Shown here: positions 41,168 through 51,357 of the stretch, piece by piece
Numbering within the stretch: the first letter of the stretch is position 1
Layout of the letters: each line of letters opens with the position of its first letter
Origin: Kosakonia sp. BYX6
GTDB taxonomy: Bacteria; Pseudomonadota; Gammaproteobacteria; Enterobacterales; Enterobacteriaceae
Assembly (NCBI RefSeq): GCF_038449125.1
Contig: NZ_CP151800.1
Location: forward strand, 1,274,406-1,338,405
Length of the DNA: 64,000 bases
Direction: 5' to 3'
Translations under genes and position numbers: made by a program
Notes under the pieces: generated by a model
The model's database searches: none
Seen by the model: only the letters and a program-made list of their open reading frames with translations
What the model was told of the DNA's origin: nothing

Positions 41168-42382
41168 ATGAAATTACCGATCTATCTCGATTACTCCGCA
41201 ACCACGCCGGTGGATCCGCGTGTTGCCGAGAAAATGATGCAGTTTCTGACCCTGGACGGGACCTTTGGTAACCCTGCTTCCCGTTCACACCGTTTTGGCT
41301 GGCAAGCTGAAGAAGCGGTAGATATCGCCCGTAACCAGATTGCTGAACTGGTTGGCGCTGACCCGCGTGAAATCGTCTTCACTTCCGGTGCAACCGAATC
41401 CGATAACCTGGCGATCAAAGGTGCTGCCAACTTTTATCAGAAAAAAGGCAAGCACATCATCACCAGTAAAACCGAACATAAAGCCGTGCTGGACACCTGC
41501 CGCCAGCTGGAGCGCGAAGGGTTTGAAGTGACCTATCTCGCCCCGCAGCGCAACGGCATTATCGACCTCAAAGAGCTGGAAGCCGCGATGCGTGACGACA
41601 CCATCCTGGTTTCCATCATGCACGTGAACAACGAAATCGGCGTGGTGCAGGACATCGCAACCATCGGCGAAATGTGCCGTGCTCGCGGCATTATCTATCA
41701 CGTTGATGCGACCCAGAGCGTGGGCAAACTGCCTATCGACCTGAGCCAGCTGAAAGTGGATCTGATGTCCTTCTCCGGCCATAAAATCTACGGCCCGAAA
41801 GGTATCGGCGCGTTGTACGTACAGCGTAAACCGCGTATCCGCATTGAAGCGCAGATGCACGGCGGCGGTCACGAGCGCGGTATGCGTTCCGGTACGCTGC
41901 CTGTTCACCAGATCGTCGGCATGGGCGAAGCGTATCGCATCGCGAAAGAAGAGATGGCGAGCGAAATGGAACGTCTGCGCGGTCTGCGTAGCCGTCTGTG
42001 GAACGGCATCAACGATATCGAAGAAGTTTACCTGAACGGTGACCTCGAACACGGCGCGCCGAACATCCTTAACGTCAGCTTTAACTACGTTGAAGGCGAG
42101 TCGCTGATCATGGCGCTGAAAGACCTGGCTGTTTCCTCCGGTTCTGCCTGTACTTCTGCAAGCCTGGAACCGTCCTACGTGCTGCGCGCGTTGGGCATGA
42201 ATGATGAGTTGGCGCACAGCTCCATCCGTTTCTCTTTAGGGCGTTTCACCACCGTAGAAGAGATCGACTACACCATCGAGCTGGTACGTAAATCCATCGG
42301 CCGTCTGCGTGAACTCTCTCCGCTGTGGGACATGTTCAAGCAGGGCGTGGATATCAATTCCATCGAATGGGCTCATCATTAA
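41168..42382 (+). CDS. iscS: Cysteine desulfurase IscS
   Basis: 404-residue PLP enzyme that removes sulfur from cysteine for Fe-S clusters, thio-tRNA and other cofactors. It has the PLP lysine in [14 protein letters not shown], the mobile catalytic cysteine in [21 protein letters not shown] and [11 protein letters not shown] near the cofactor. The ATG at 41168 is in the family position. It is the second gene of the isc operon, after a structured intergenic leader. Confidence 0.98.
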   Translation: MKLPIYLDYSATTPVDPRVAEKMMQFLTLDGTFGNPASRSHRFGWQAEEAVDIARNQIAELVGADPREIVFTSGATESDNLAIKGAANFYQKKGKHIITSKTEHKAVLDTCRQLEREGFEVTYLAPQRNGIIDLKELEAAMRDDTILVSIMHVNNEIGVVQDIATIGEMCRARGIIYHVDATQSVGKLPIDLSQLKVDLMSFSGHKIYGPKGIGALYVQRKPRIRIEAQMHGGGHERGMRSGTLPVHQIVGMGEAYRIAKEEMASEMERLRGLRSRLWNGINDIEEVYLNGDLEHGAPNILNVSFNYVEGESLIMALKDLAVSSGSACTSASLEPSYVLRALGMNDELAHSSIRFSLGRFTTVEEIDYTIELVRKSIGRLRELSPLWDMFKQGVDINSIEWAHH

Positions 42383-42412
42383 TTTAGGTTGCGGAAACAG
42401 GAGAATTTAAAA

Positions 42413-42799
42413 ATGGCTTATAGCGAAAAAGTAATCGATCACTACGAAAACCCGCGCAACGTTGGCTCCTTCGACAATGGCGACGACAGCGTAGGTAGCG
42501 GTATGGTTGGCGCACCGGCTTGCGGCGACGTCATGAAGCTGCAAATCAAAGTTAACGATAAAGGCATTATCGAAGACGCGCGTTTCAAAACCTACGGCTG
42601 TGGCTCTGCCATCGCGTCCAGCTCGCTGGTAACCGAGTGGGTGAAGGGTAAATCCCTGGACGAAGCGCAGGCGATCAAGAACACCGATATTGCCGAAGAG
42701 CTGGAATTGCCGCCGGTGAAAATCCACTGTTCTATCCTCGCTGAAGATGCGATTAAAGCCGCGATTGCGGATTACAAAAGCAAACAAGACGCGAAATAA
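42413..42799 (+). CDS. iscU: Fe-S cluster scaffold protein IscU
   Basis: 128-residue scaffold on which clusters are assembled from IscS sulfur. Cluster ligands C37, C63 and C106, Asp39 and the HscA recognition motif LPPVK (99-103) are all present. The frame is open slightly upstream, but [18 protein letters not shown] is the universal start and an AGGAGA ribosome site precedes it. Confidence 0.98.
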   Translation: MAYSEKVIDHYENPRNVGSFDNGDDSVGSGMVGAPACGDVMKLQIKVNDKGIIEDARFKTYGCGSAIASSSLVTEWVKGKSLDEAQAIKNTDIAEELELPPVKIHCSILAEDAIKAAIADYKSKQDAK

Positions 42800-42816
42800 G
42801 GCGGGAGGTTGTTGTC

Positions 42817-43140
42817 ATGTCCATTAGCCTGAGCGACAGTGCTGCTGCACGTGTGAACGCCTTTCTGGCCAACCGCGGTAAAGGGTTTGGCCTGCGTCTG
42901 GGGGTCAGAACCTCTGGCTGTTCTGGTATGGCCTATGTACTGGAATTTGTCGACGCGCCGAACGAAGAAGACACGGTGTTCGAAGACAAAGGCGTGAAGG
43001 TAGTGGTTGACGGCAAAAGCCTGCAATTCCTTGACGGCACTCAACTGGACTTCGTGAAAGAAGGCCTGAACGAAGGGTTCAAATTCACGAACCCGAACGT
43101 GAAAGACGAGTGCGGTTGCGGCGAAAGCTTCCACGTCTAA
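42817..43140 (+). CDS. iscA: A-type Fe-S carrier IscA
   Basis: 107-residue A-type carrier that delivers Fe-S clusters or iron to apo-proteins. The three ligands C35, C99 and C101 (TSGCSG and ECGCGESF) are conserved. It is preceded by GGGAGG and lies 17 bp after iscU. Confidence 0.97.
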   Translation: MSISLSDSAAARVNAFLANRGKGFGLRLGVRTSGCSGMAYVLEFVDAPNEEDTVFEDKGVKVVVDGKSLQFLDGTQLDFVKEGLNEGFKFTNPNVKDECGCGESFHV

Positions 43141-43213
43141 TCGCCATCTTCTGTTTACCCCACCGCAGCGCCCTGCGCGTGGGGTTTATTACGATTGCAC
43201 ACCCGGAATTGTT

Positions 43214-43729
43214 ATGGATTACTTCACCCTCTTTGGGTTACCGGCCCAATACCCGCTCGACATTCAGGCGCTGGCAACACGTTTCCAGGATCTGCAACGT
43301 CAGTTCCATCCTGATCGCTTTGCAAGCCGCCCGCAGGCGGAGCAACTCGCTGCCGTTTCGCAATCCGCGACCATTAATCAGGCATGGCAAACGCTGCGCA
43401 ATCCGTTGACGCGCGCTGAATATCTGCTGTCGCTACATGGCTTTGATTTAGCCTCTGAACAGCACACCGTGCGCGACACCGCTTTTTTAATGGAACAGCT
43501 TGAGCTGCGCGAAGAGCTGGACGATATCGAACAGGCTGAAGATACGGCCCGTCTCGAAACGTTCCAGAAACGCATCAAAGGGATGTATGACGCACGCCAT
43601 CAGCAGATGGTAGAACAGCTCGATACTCAGGCGTGGGACGCGGCGGCGGATACCGTGCGCAAACTGCGTTTTCTCGATAAACTGCGCAGCACAACAGAAC
43701 AACTCGAAGAAAAACTGCTCGGTTTTTAA
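43214..43729 (+). CDS. hscB: Fe-S co-chaperone HscB
   Basis: 171-residue J-type co-chaperone that brings IscU to HscA and stimulates its ATPase. The N-terminal J domain has HPD in [11 protein letters not shown] (about 32-34), and a C-terminal three-helix bundle binds IscU. The ATG at 43214 gives [16 protein letters not shown]. It lies 73 bp after iscA, the widest gap downstream of iscS in the operon. Confidence 0.96.
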   Translation: MDYFTLFGLPAQYPLDIQALATRFQDLQRQFHPDRFASRPQAEQLAAVSQSATINQAWQTLRNPLTRAEYLLSLHGFDLASEQHTVRDTAFLMEQLELREELDDIEQAEDTARLETFQKRIKGMYDARHQQMVEQLDTQAWDAAADTVRKLRFLDKLRSTTEQLEEKLLGF

Positions 43730-43747
43730 TTTTTTTGGAAGCACACA

Positions 43748-45598
43748 ATGGCCTTATTACAAATTAGCGAGCCGGGTCTGAGCGCCGCGCCGCACCAGCG
43801 TCGGCTGGCGGCGGGCATCGATCTTGGCACCACCAATTCGCTGGTTGCCACCGTGCGTAGCGGTCAGGCTGAAACACTGGCCGACAGCGCCGGGCGCCAT
43901 CTCCTCCCCTCAGTGGTCAACTACCAGGCCGATAGCCATAGCGTTGGCTTTGACGCGCGCAACAATGCGGCGCTGGACTCGGTAAACACCATCAGTTCCG
44001 TCAAACGCCTGATGGGCCGCAGCCTCGCCGATATCCAGGCGCGTTACCCGCATCTGCCGTGGCAATTCCAGGCCAGCGAAAACGGCCTGCCGATGATTGT
44101 CACCCGTGGCGGTCTGGTTAACCCGATCCGCGTCTCTGCCGACATCCTCAAAGCCCTTACCGCGCGCGCGCAAGAATCCCTTGCCGGCGATCTTGATGGC
44201 GTGGTGATCACCGTTCCTGCTTATTTCGACGACGCACAGCGTCAGGGCACCAAAGACGCCGCGCGTCTGGCGGGCCTGCATGTGTTGCGTTTGCTGAACG
44301 AACCGACCGCCGCGGCGATTGCCTACGGTCTGGATTCCGGCAAAGAGGGCGTTATCGCCGTTTACGATCTGGGCGGCGGCACTTTTGATATCTCTATTCT
44401 TCGCCTCAGCCGTGGCGTGTTCGAAGTGCTGGCGACCGGCGGTGATTCGGCGCTTGGCGGCGACGACTTCGACCATCTGCTGGCGGATTACATTTGCGAG
44501 CAGGCGGGAATCACCGAACGTGGCGACGCTCGCCAGCAGCGCGAACTGTTGGATGCGGCAATTGCCGCCAAAATCGCCCTTAGCGATGCCGAAAGCGTAA
44601 ACGTCAACATTGCAGGCTGGCAGGGCAGCGTGACGCGCGAGCAGTTTGACGCGCTGATCTCGACGCTGGTCAAACGCACGTTACTCTCTTGTCGCCGCGC
44701 GCTGAAAGATGCGGGCGTTGAAGCGCAAGACGTGCTGGAAGTGGTGATGGTCGGCGGTTCAACCCGCGTACCGCTGGTGCGTGAACGCGTGGGCGAATTC
44801 TTTGGCCGCCCGCCGCTGACCTCCATCGATCCCGATAAAGTCGTGGCTATCGGCGCGGCTATTCAGGCGGATATTCTGGTCGGCAATAAGCCGGACAGCG
44901 AAATGCTGCTGCTGGATGTCATCCCGCTGTCGCTGGGGCTGGAAACGATGGGCGGGCTGGTTGAGAAGGTTATCCCGCGCAACACCACTATTCCGGTGGC
45001 GCGCGCGCAGGAGTTCACCACTTTTAAAGACGGGCAAACCGCGATGTCGATCCACGTGATGCAGGGCGAGCGTGAACTGGTGAGCGATTGCCGTTCGCTG
45101 GCGCGTTTTGCGTTGCGCGGCATTCCGGCGATGCCGGCGGGCGGGGCGCATATTCGCGTCACCTTCCAGGTGGATGCTGACGGTCTGCTGAGCGTCACTG
45201 CGATGGAAAAATCGACCGGTGTCGAAGCCTCCATTCAGGTGAAGCCGTCTTACGGCCTGACCGATGGCGAAATCGCCAACATGATTAAAGACTCCATGAG
45301 TTTCGCCGAGCAGGACGTGAAAGCACGTATGCTGGCGGAGCAGAAAGTGGAAGCCGCGCGCGTACTGGAAAGTTTGACCGGTGCGATCGCTGCGGACGCC
45401 GCGCTGTTAAGCGCCGCAGAGCGAGCGGTTATCGACGAGGCGGTGGCGCAATTGCGCGCCGTTGCCGACGGCGATGATGCCGACGCAATAGAACACGCCA
45501 TTAAAAATGTAGATAAACAAACCCAGGAATTCGCCGCGCGCCGTATGGATCAATCCGTACGTACCGCGCTGAAAGGCCATTCCGTCGACGAGGTTTAA
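43748..45598 (+). CDS. hscA: Fe-S specialised Hsp70 chaperone HscA
   Basis: 616-residue Hsp70 that releases clusters from IscU. The nucleotide-binding domain has [14 protein letters not shown] near 23-36, [12 protein letters not shown] near 207-218 and a conserved GGSTRVPLV; the substrate domain contains [16 protein letters not shown]. Start [19 protein letters not shown]. It is followed after one base by fdx. Confidence 0.97.
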   Translation: MALLQISEPGLSAAPHQRRLAAGIDLGTTNSLVATVRSGQAETLADSAGRHLLPSVVNYQADSHSVGFDARNNAALDSVNTISSVKRLMGRSLADIQARYPHLPWQFQASENGLPMIVTRGGLVNPIRVSADILKALTARAQESLAGDLDGVVITVPAYFDDAQRQGTKDAARLAGLHVLRLLNEPTAAAIAYGLDSGKEGVIAVYDLGGGTFDISILRLSRGVFEVLATGGDSALGGDDFDHLLADYICEQAGITERGDARQQRELLDAAIAAKIALSDAESVNVNIAGWQGSVTREQFDALISTLVKRTLLSCRRALKDAGVEAQDVLEVVMVGGSTRVPLVRERVGEFFGRPPLTSIDPDKVVAIGAAIQADILVGNKPDSEMLLLDVIPLSLGLETMGGLVEKVIPRNTTIPVARAQEFTTFKDGQTAMSIHVMQGERELVSDCRSLARFALRGIPAMPAGGAHIRVTFQVDADGLLSVTAMEKSTGVEASIQVKPSYGLTDGEIANMIKDSMSFAEQDVKARMLAEQKVEAARVLESLTGAIAADAALLSAAERAVIDEAVAQLRAVADGDDADAIEHAIKNVDKQTQEFAARRMDQSVRTALKGHSVDEV

Positions 45599-45599
45599 T

Positions 45600-45935
45600 A
45601 TGCCTAAAATTGTTTTTCTGCCTCATCAGGACCTCTGTCCGGATGGCGCAGTTTTGGAAGCAAAGAGCGGTGAAACCATTCTGGATGTTGCCCTGCGCGG
45701 CGGCATCGAGATTGAGCACGCCTGTGAAAAATCCTGCGCCTGCACCACCTGCCACTGTGTGGTTCGTGAAGGTTTTGACTCCCTGCCGGAAAGTACGGAA
45801 GACGAAGACGACATGCTGGATAAAGCCTGGGGTCTGGAGCCGGAAAGCCGCTTAGGTTGTCAGGCACGCGTCACCGATGAAGATCTGGTGGTCGAGATCC
45901 CGCGTTACACCATCAACCACGCGCGGGAGCATTGA
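45600..45935 (+). CDS. fdx: [2Fe-2S] ferredoxin of the isc system
   Basis: 111-residue adrenodoxin-type ferredoxin that supplies electrons for cluster assembly. Ligands C42, C48, C51 and C87 are present, and the non-ligand C46 is kept. The ATG begins one base after the hscA stop. Confidence 0.97.
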   Translation: MPKIVFLPHQDLCPDGAVLEAKSGETILDVALRGGIEIEHACEKSCACTTCHCVVREGFDSLPESTEDEDDMLDKAWGLEPESRLGCQARVTDEDLVVEIPRYTINHAREH

Positions 45936-45936
45936 T

Positions 45937-46137
45937 ATGGGGCTGAAGTGGACCGACAGCCGTGAAATCGGCGAAGCGCTGTATGACAGCCGCCCGGATC
46001 TGGATCCAAAGACCGTGCGTTTCACCGATATGCACCAGTGGATCTGCGAGCTCGATGAGTTCGACGATGATCCGAATGCATCGAATGAAAAAATTCTCGA
46101 AGCGATTCTGCTAGTCTGGTTAGACGAAGCATCGTAA
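45937..46137 (+). CDS. iscX: Fe-S assembly protein IscX
   Basis: 66-residue acidic protein (YfhJ), last gene of the isc operon. It binds IscS and iron and modulates desulfurase activity. [17 protein letters not shown] and the winged-helix body ending LLVWLDEAS are as in E. coli. The ATG begins one base after the fdx stop. A terminator follows. Confidence 0.95.
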   Translation: MGLKWTDSREIGEALYDSRPDLDPKTVRFTDMHQWICELDEFDDDPNASNEKILEAILLVWLDEAS

Positions 46138-46143
46138 TCATTC

Positions 46144-46172
46144 AACGGGCTGCCTTCGGGTGGCCCGTTTTC
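46144..46172 (+). terminator. Terminator of the isc operon
   Basis: ACGGGC (46145-46150) pairs with GCCCGT (46163-46168), and the loop region TGCCTTCGGGTG can form further pairs; TTTTC follows. Confidence 0.75.
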
Positions 46173-46184
46173 ATGAATGCAACC

Positions 46185-46219
46185 GTAGTCCGGAGAAGGC
46201 AACGACGCCATCCGGCATC
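46185..46219. repeat. REP-like unit before pepB
   Basis: GTAGTCCGGAGAAGGCAACGA...GCCATCCGGCAT is a divergent REP hairpin between the isc terminator and the pepB ribosome site. Confidence 0.6.
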
Positions 46220-46239
46220 TGCTGATAAGGACAAATACA

Positions 46240-47526
46240 ATGACAGAAGCTATGAAGGTCACGCTGACCACGCAACCTGCCGACGCGCGCTGGGGTGAAA
46301 AAGCCGCGTACAGCATCAATAACGACGGCATCGCACTGCATTTGACGGGAAAAGACGACCTGGGGCTTATTCAGCGCGCCGCGCGCAAAATCGACGGTCT
46401 TGGCGTCAAGCATGTGGCCCTGAGCGGCGAAGGCTGGGACGCGGATCGTAGCTGGGCATTCTGGGCCGGTTACAAAGGGCCGAAAGGCATGCGCAAAGTG
46501 GAATGGGCACAATTGGGCGAAGCCGAGCAGAAAGAGCTCGATAGCCGCCTGAAAGTGATCGACTGGGTGCGTGACACCATTAACGCGCCAGCGGAGGATC
46601 TGGGGCCGGAACACCTGGCGCAGCGCGCCGTCGATCTGCTGTACAGCGTTGGCGGCGACAACGTTTCTTATCGCATCACCAAAGGTGAAGATCTGCGCGA
46701 GCAGAACTATATGGGTCTGCATACCGTGGGTCGCGGTTCTGAACGCCCGCCGGTCTTGCTGGCGCTGGATTACAACCCGACCGGCAACCCGGACGCGCCG
46801 GTGTATGCCGCGCTGGTGGGTAAAGGCATTACTTTTGATTCCGGCGGTTACAGCATCAAGCAGAGCGCCTTTATGGATTCGATGAAATCCGACATGGGCG
46901 GCGCGGCGCTGGTCACCGGCGCACTGGCGTTTGCCATCAACCGTGGTCTGAACAAGCGCGTCAAACTGTGGCTGTGCTGCGCTGACAACATGGTTAGCGG
47001 CAATGCGTTCAAATTGGGCGATATCATTCATTATCGCAACGGCAAAACCGTTGAAATCATGAATACCGATGCCGAAGGGCGTTTGGTGCTGGCCGACGGG
47101 CTGATTGACGCGTCAGCGCAAAAACCGCAGCTGATTATTGATGCCGCCACCCTGACCGGTGCCGCGAAAACCGCGCTGGGTAACGATTATCACGCGCTGT
47201 TTAGCTTCGATGACGCGCTGGCTGGCCGCCTGCTGAGCAGCGCAACGGCGGAAAACGAGCCGTTCTGGCGTCTGCCGCTGGCCGAGTTCCACCGCAGCCA
47301 GTTGCCGTCCAACTTCGCCGAACTGAATAACACCGCCAGCGCGGCGTTCCCGGCAGGCGCGAGCACCGCTGCCGGTTTCTTGTCGCACTTTGTTGAAAAC
47401 TACCAGCAAGGCTGGCTGCATATCGATTGCTCGGCAACCTACCGTAAAGCCGCTGTTGATCAATGGGCGGCAGGCGCGACAGGCCTTGGTGTGCGTACTC
47501 TTGCCAATTTGTTAACCGCAGAGTAA
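46240..47526 (+). CDS. pepB: Peptidase B (leucyl aminopeptidase family M17)
   Basis: 428-residue cytosolic two-metal aminopeptidase with broad specificity. Metal and catalytic signatures are [28 protein letters not shown] (about 192-219) and the family box [14 protein letters not shown] (about 275-288). Length and start ([19 protein letters not shown]) match enterobacterial PepB. It is separated from sseB by two REP units. Confidence 0.95.
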   Translation: MTEAMKVTLTTQPADARWGEKAAYSINNDGIALHLTGKDDLGLIQRAARKIDGLGVKHVALSGEGWDADRSWAFWAGYKGPKGMRKVEWAQLGEAEQKELDSRLKVIDWVRDTINAPAEDLGPEHLAQRAVDLLYSVGGDNVSYRITKGEDLREQNYMGLHTVGRGSERPPVLLALDYNPTGNPDAPVYAALVGKGITFDSGGYSIKQSAFMDSMKSDMGGAALVTGALAFAINRGLNKRVKLWLCCADNMVSGNAFKLGDIIHYRNGKTVEIMNTDAEGRLVLADGLIDASAQKPQLIIDAATLTGAAKTALGNDYHALFSFDDALAGRLLSSATAENEPFWRLPLAEFHRSQLPSNFAELNNTASAAFPAGASTAAGFLSHFVENYQQGWLHIDCSATYRKAAVDQWAAGATGLGVRTLANLLTAE

Positions 47527-47531
47527 GGGTT

Positions 47532-47615
47532 GTGCCGGGTGGCGCTTCGCTTACCCGGCCTACAAACTGCAGCCCAAGAGTAGGCCGGATAAGACGGTAG
47601 CCGCCATCCGGCAAT
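47532..47615. repeat. Pair of REP units between pepB and sseB
   Basis: GTGCCGGGTGGCGCTTCG...CCCGGCCTACAAA (47532-47566) and inverted GTAGGCCGGATAAGACGG...GCCATCCGGCAA (47580-47615). Confidence 0.8.
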
Positions 47616-47634
47616 AAAACGAATCAGAGAACCT

Positions 47635-48411
47635 ATGTCACAAACCAAAAATGAATTAGAAACCCTGCTGGAACAGGCGGCGACCGAGCCTGCTTACCGT
47701 CCGGCATTTTTCCGCACCCTGCTGGAATCTACCGTTTGGGTACCCGGCACCGCGGCGGAAGGTGAAGCCATTGTTGAAGACAGCGCACTCGATCTCCAGC
47801 ATTGGGAAAAAGACGACGGCGCGTCGGTGATCCCGTTCTTTACCTCGCTCGAAGCCTTGCAACAAGCGGTGGAAGAGGAACAAGCCTTTGTGGTGATGCC
47901 CGCGCGAACACTGTTTGAAATGACCCTTGGCGAAACCCTGTTTCTTAACGCCAAACTGCCGACCGGTAAAGAGTTCACCCCGCGTGAAATCAGCCACTTA
48001 GTCGGTGAAGAGGGCAGCCCGCTTAGCCAGCAAGAAATACTGGAAGGCGGCACCGCGCTGTTGCTGTCGGAAGTCGCCGAACCGCCCGCGCAAATGATTG
48101 ATTCCCTGACCACGCTATTTAAAAGCATCAAAACCGTGAAGCGCGCCTTTGTCTGCTCCATCAAAGAGAAAGCGGACGAGCAGGCCAACCTGCTGATTGG
48201 TATCGAAGCCGAAGGCGATATCGAAGAGATTATTCACGCGGCGGGTAGCGTGGCGACAGACACTCTGCCGGGCGATGAACCGATCGATATCTGTCAGGTT
48301 GTTGAAGGCGAAAAAGGCATCAGCCACTTTATGATGGCGCACATTACGCCCTTCTATGAACGCCGCTGGGGCAGCTTCCTGCGCGATTTTAAAACCAACC
48401 GCATTATCTGA
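47635..48411 (+). CDS. sseB: SseB family protein (enhanced serine sensitivity protein)
   Basis: 258-residue cytoplasmic protein similar throughout to E. coli SseB, which alters serine sensitivity when overproduced. The N-terminal SseB domain (about 10-125) and a C-terminal SseB_C domain are seen. The molecular function is unknown. In E. coli sseA is the next gene; here an M48 peptidase gene, REP units and an RpiR gene intervene. Confidence 0.9.
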   Translation: MSQTKNELETLLEQAATEPAYRPAFFRTLLESTVWVPGTAAEGEAIVEDSALDLQHWEKDDGASVIPFFTSLEALQQAVEEEQAFVVMPARTLFEMTLGETLFLNAKLPTGKEFTPREISHLVGEEGSPLSQQEILEGGTALLLSEVAEPPAQMIDSLTTLFKSIKTVKRAFVCSIKEKADEQANLLIGIEAEGDIEEIIHAAGSVATDTLPGDEPIDICQVVEGEKGISHFMMAHITPFYERRWGSFLRDFKTNRII

Positions 48412-48448
48412 TTACCAGGCAGCGCGCGCGTTTTCAGGGTGAATTTTT

Positions 48449-50437
48449 ATGGATAAAAAAAGCCTGTTCTACTGTTTTGGTCTTCCGCTTCTGTTACTCG
48501 CCTGGTCATTATGGCAATGCTCGCGCATCAGTGAGAATGAGGCCTGGGTGGTTATCGAGTGGGGAACGCGCGCGCATAACCTCCACACCGAAATTTCTCG
48601 CCTCTGGCTGGCATACCTTTCCCTCTTCCTTTCGGCGCTCGCGCTGTTTGCCAGCACGAGCGCCGTTATTTTATGTTTGCGAAGCGTGCAAAAAGCGCGT
48701 TTGTCGCGAGACCAGCTTGTCGCCGCGTTTAAGCGTTGTCGTAACATTCTGCCGGTCGCGATGGTTACCCTCATGTCGGGAATCGGTTTTGCCCTGGTTT
48801 GCCTGCTGTTTTCTGAATACTTATCCGTACTCACTTTCAAGGACACCACCGTTATTCCCGGCACTGTGCTTCTGCTGCCGGGGATAATCCTGGCTTCGCT
48901 GATTTTTATGGTGTTACGCAGCCTGGTGCGGCTCAAACGCTGCTTCACGCTTTTTCAGCCGCAGGACAGGCAGGTGTATGGCGCGGCGGTTTTGGATATA
49001 GACGCGCCGGAGCTCTGGCGTTGGGTGAGGGAACTGGCGCAGCGCGCGCAGGCTCTCACACCGGATAACATTGTCGTTGGCCTGTTCGAGGGCTTTTACG
49101 TGACCGTAAGCCCGGTGCAACTGGCCAGCGGCGCGAGGCTGACCGGCAAAACGCTTTACTTCCCATTGGCCTACGCCGCGTTGATGAACCGACAAGAAGT
49201 CGCCGCCGTTATTGTTCATGAACTGGCACACTTCACCGGCCGCGACACGGATTACACGCTGCATTTCGCCGGGCTCTATTCCGGCATGGAAACCAGCCTC
49301 GATTATTTCCACCGCGATCTCACTAACAGCGACTGGCTCGACAGATTGGCGCTTTATCCGACCTTACATCTTGGCGTCTGGTTCTTTAACCAGTTTCACG
49401 AAACGGTCAATGGCTGGAGCCGTGAGCGCGAACTGGCGGCAGATGCGCTCGGGGCGAGTATCAGTTCCCCGAGGGCGCTGGCCTCTTCATTGCTGCGTCT
49501 TCCGGCGTTAGACGCGCATTTCGATGTAATAAAGACGATGTTTTTTGAGCGCAAACTCAGGACCACCAATCTGGTGGACACGTTTTACAATTCGCTGCGC
49601 GACATCAAAGGGCTGGATGTTTCCGCGTCACTGGACCAGACGCTGGCGCACCCGACCGACAGCCATCCGCCGACGGGCGTGCGTATTGCGCATTTAACTA
49701 TGACGCTGGATGAAGCGCTGCTGATGCAGGCTTCCCGCCCCGCTAGTGAAGCCGACTATGCATGGATGCGCAGTCTGTTTCGGGATAGTTACGCGATTTG
49801 TGAAGTATTGACCGGCGCAATGAACAATCAGCTGGCCGCGCAATACGGCGCTTACCGGGAAAAGCTGGAAAACATCGCGGCGCAGGCGATGGATTCCGTG
49901 GTGGTGACGATGCCAAAAAACAACGTTTGGGGGTTTGTGGTTATAAGCATTCTCTTTGGCATCAGTTCGGGAGTGTTATGGGGGTTAAGTCGGTTCTGGC
50001 ACATCAGGATCGATCAGGTAGACATCATTGTGGTGGGTTTGCTGGTGCTGGCGGCGAGCTTCGGTTTTGGCGGCTGGTGTAGCTGGAAACGAATACGCCA
50101 TCCCTTACTTACGCTGCATCCGCAGCAGATTACCAGCGACGAACTCAGTGCGCCGCTCGCGCTGGCGAGTATCGAAAATACCCATTTCGGTAAAAGGAAG
50201 GGTCAGCTGTTTATCGATCTGTACTGGCGTGAGGGTTATCAACCGCCAAAAAGTACGGTTAGCCGGTATTTGCGGGCCTTCATCATTACACCAAAAAAGC
50301 GCCGGGTTTCGATAAGTATGCTAAGCAAGGTATTGAGAAATGCGCAGGGCGAAAAAATCGCATCCGCCGAGCTTTACGCATTGATCAACGATTACATCCG
50401 CGCCGCCCACGCCCGCGAAGCGTTGAACAATTCGTAG
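48449..50437 (+). CDS. Membrane-anchored M48-family zinc metallopeptidase
   Basis: 662-residue protein I do not recognise by name. Four hydrophobic segments occur at about 7-22, 50-74, 95-119 and 130-153, then a soluble domain with zinc motif HELAH at 257-261. The likely third ligand lies in SRERELAADALGAS (about 326-339), giving the M48 HEXXH/ExxxD arrangement. Two further hydrophobic segments near 490-540 precede a C-terminal domain of about 120 residues. It is topologically like HtpX or BlaR-type peptidases but longer at both ends. It lies 37 bp after sseB and is probably co-transcribed. The TAG stop lies inside a REP unit. Target and role are unknown. Confidence 0.85.
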   Translation: MDKKSLFYCFGLPLLLLAWSLWQCSRISENEAWVVIEWGTRAHNLHTEISRLWLAYLSLFLSALALFASTSAVILCLRSVQKARLSRDQLVAAFKRCRNILPVAMVTLMSGIGFALVCLLFSEYLSVLTFKDTTVIPGTVLLLPGIILASLIFMVLRSLVRLKRCFTLFQPQDRQVYGAAVLDIDAPELWRWVRELAQRAQALTPDNIVVGLFEGFYVTVSPVQLASGARLTGKTLYFPLAYAALMNRQEVAAVIVHELAHFTGRDTDYTLHFAGLYSGMETSLDYFHRDLTNSDWLDRLALYPTLHLGVWFFNQFHETVNGWSRERELAADALGASISSPRALASSLLRLPALDAHFDVIKTMFFERKLRTTNLVDTFYNSLRDIKGLDVSASLDQTLAHPTDSHPPTGVRIAHLTMTLDEALLMQASRPASEADYAWMRSLFRDSYAICEVLTGAMNNQLAAQYGAYREKLENIAAQAMDSVVVTMPKNNVWGFVVISILFGISSGVLWGLSRFWHIRIDQVDIIVVGLLVLAASFGFGGWCSWKRIRHPLLTLHPQQITSDELSAPLALASIENTHFGKRKGQLFIDLYWREGYQPPKSTVSRYLRAFIITPKKRRVSISMLSKVLRNAQGEKIASAELYALINDYIRAAHAREALNNS

Positions 50438-50570
50438 GCCTGATAAGCGCAGCGCCATCAGGCAATGGCGTGGATTGTGCCGGATGGTGGCTAACGCCTT
50501 ATCCGGCCTACAAATTCGACCCAACTCCGACAACAAACCCGTAGGCCTGATAAGCGCAGCGCCATCAGGC
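50434..50570. repeat. REP/BIME cluster after the M48 peptidase gene
   Basis: Three units: 50434-50465 (GTAGGCCTGATAAG...CATCAGGCA), 50478-50513 in inverse orientation (GTGCCGGATGG...ATCCGGCCTACAAA) and 50541-50570 (direct copy of the first). The first unit supplies the stop codon of the peptidase gene; the third is followed by GTTTTT and may help termination. Confidence 0.88.
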
Positions 50571-50580
50571 GTTTTTCGGC

Positions 50581-51357
50581 CTATGTTTGCGTCGCTTCCA
50601 GCAGCAATAAATCCATCAACAGCACCAGGTTCGATTCAAACGAGGTGATCCCCGCCGCTTCTGCCGCGAAATGCACCGCTTCGTCATACAACGCAAAATG
50701 CACATCCGCTAATGCCGCCAGGGAATTCGCTGACGCGCGAGTAAAAGCCACGACGGTCATGCCGACCGTCCGTGCAATACGCGCTTTATCCAACACTTGT
50801 TCGGTTTCGCCGCTGCGTGAGACGGCGATAAACACCTGGTAGCGCGCGGCATTACTGAGAAAAATATTGCGGCTGTCGCCAGGGCCGGAAATAAAGGCCG
50901 TTTTCCCCAGCACCTGCAATTTCTTGGTCAGGTACTCGGCAAACAGATACGAAAACCCGGCGCCATACAGAAAAAAGCTTTCCCGGTCACGCAACAGGCT
51001 GGCGAACTGGCGTCGCCTCTCTTCGGTCACCCACTGAAACGTGTGCTGGTAATTGACCATAAACTGCTGGAAAAGCGCGGGCAGCTCGCTGGTCTTTTCG
51101 CTATGCCGCTCGGCAATGTGCGGCGTATCCGATAACAACTGTTTGCAGTGCCAGATAAATTCGCTAAAACCGCTAAACCCCAGCTTCTGGCACAGGCGAA
51201 TAATGGTGGCGGTCGACACATACGTCGCTTGCGCCAGCGCGCGCACGGTAATATTGCCAACCAGCAACGGATGTTCTGTCAGGTGCGCGAGCACGCGGTA
51301 TTCGGCGCGGGAAAGCGATTCCCCGCGCGTCAGCAAAGGCGCAAGTCGGTTATCCAT
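50581..51357 (-). CDS. MurR/RpiR-family transcriptional regulator (likely regulator of the alpha-glucoside PTS genes)
   Basis: 258-residue regulator with an N-terminal RpiR helix-turn-helix (about 1-75, VRALAQATYVSTATIIRLCQKLGFSGFSEFI) and a SIS domain (about 110-235, FFLYGAGFSYLFAEYLTKKLQ). GlvR-type RpiR regulators commonly control alpha-glucoside PTS/GH4 operons, and such genes lie just upstream on the same strand. The start codon follows the sseA stop without a gap (TAA then ATG), so it is probably translated from the sseA transcript. The inducer is presumably a sugar phosphate. It is distinct from yfhH. Confidence 0.85.
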   Translation of the reverse strand: MDNRLAPLLTRGESLSRAEYRVLAHLTEHPLLVGNITVRALAQATYVSTATIIRLCQKLGFSGFSEFIWHCKQLLSDTPHIAERHSEKTSELPALFQQFMVNYQHTFQWVTEERRRQFASLLRDRESFFLYGAGFSYLFAEYLTKKLQVLGKTAFISGPGDSRNIFLSNAARYQVFIAVSRSGETEQVLDKARIARTVGMTVVAFTRASANSLAALADVHFALYDEAVHFAAEAAGITSFESNLVLLMDLLLLEATQT

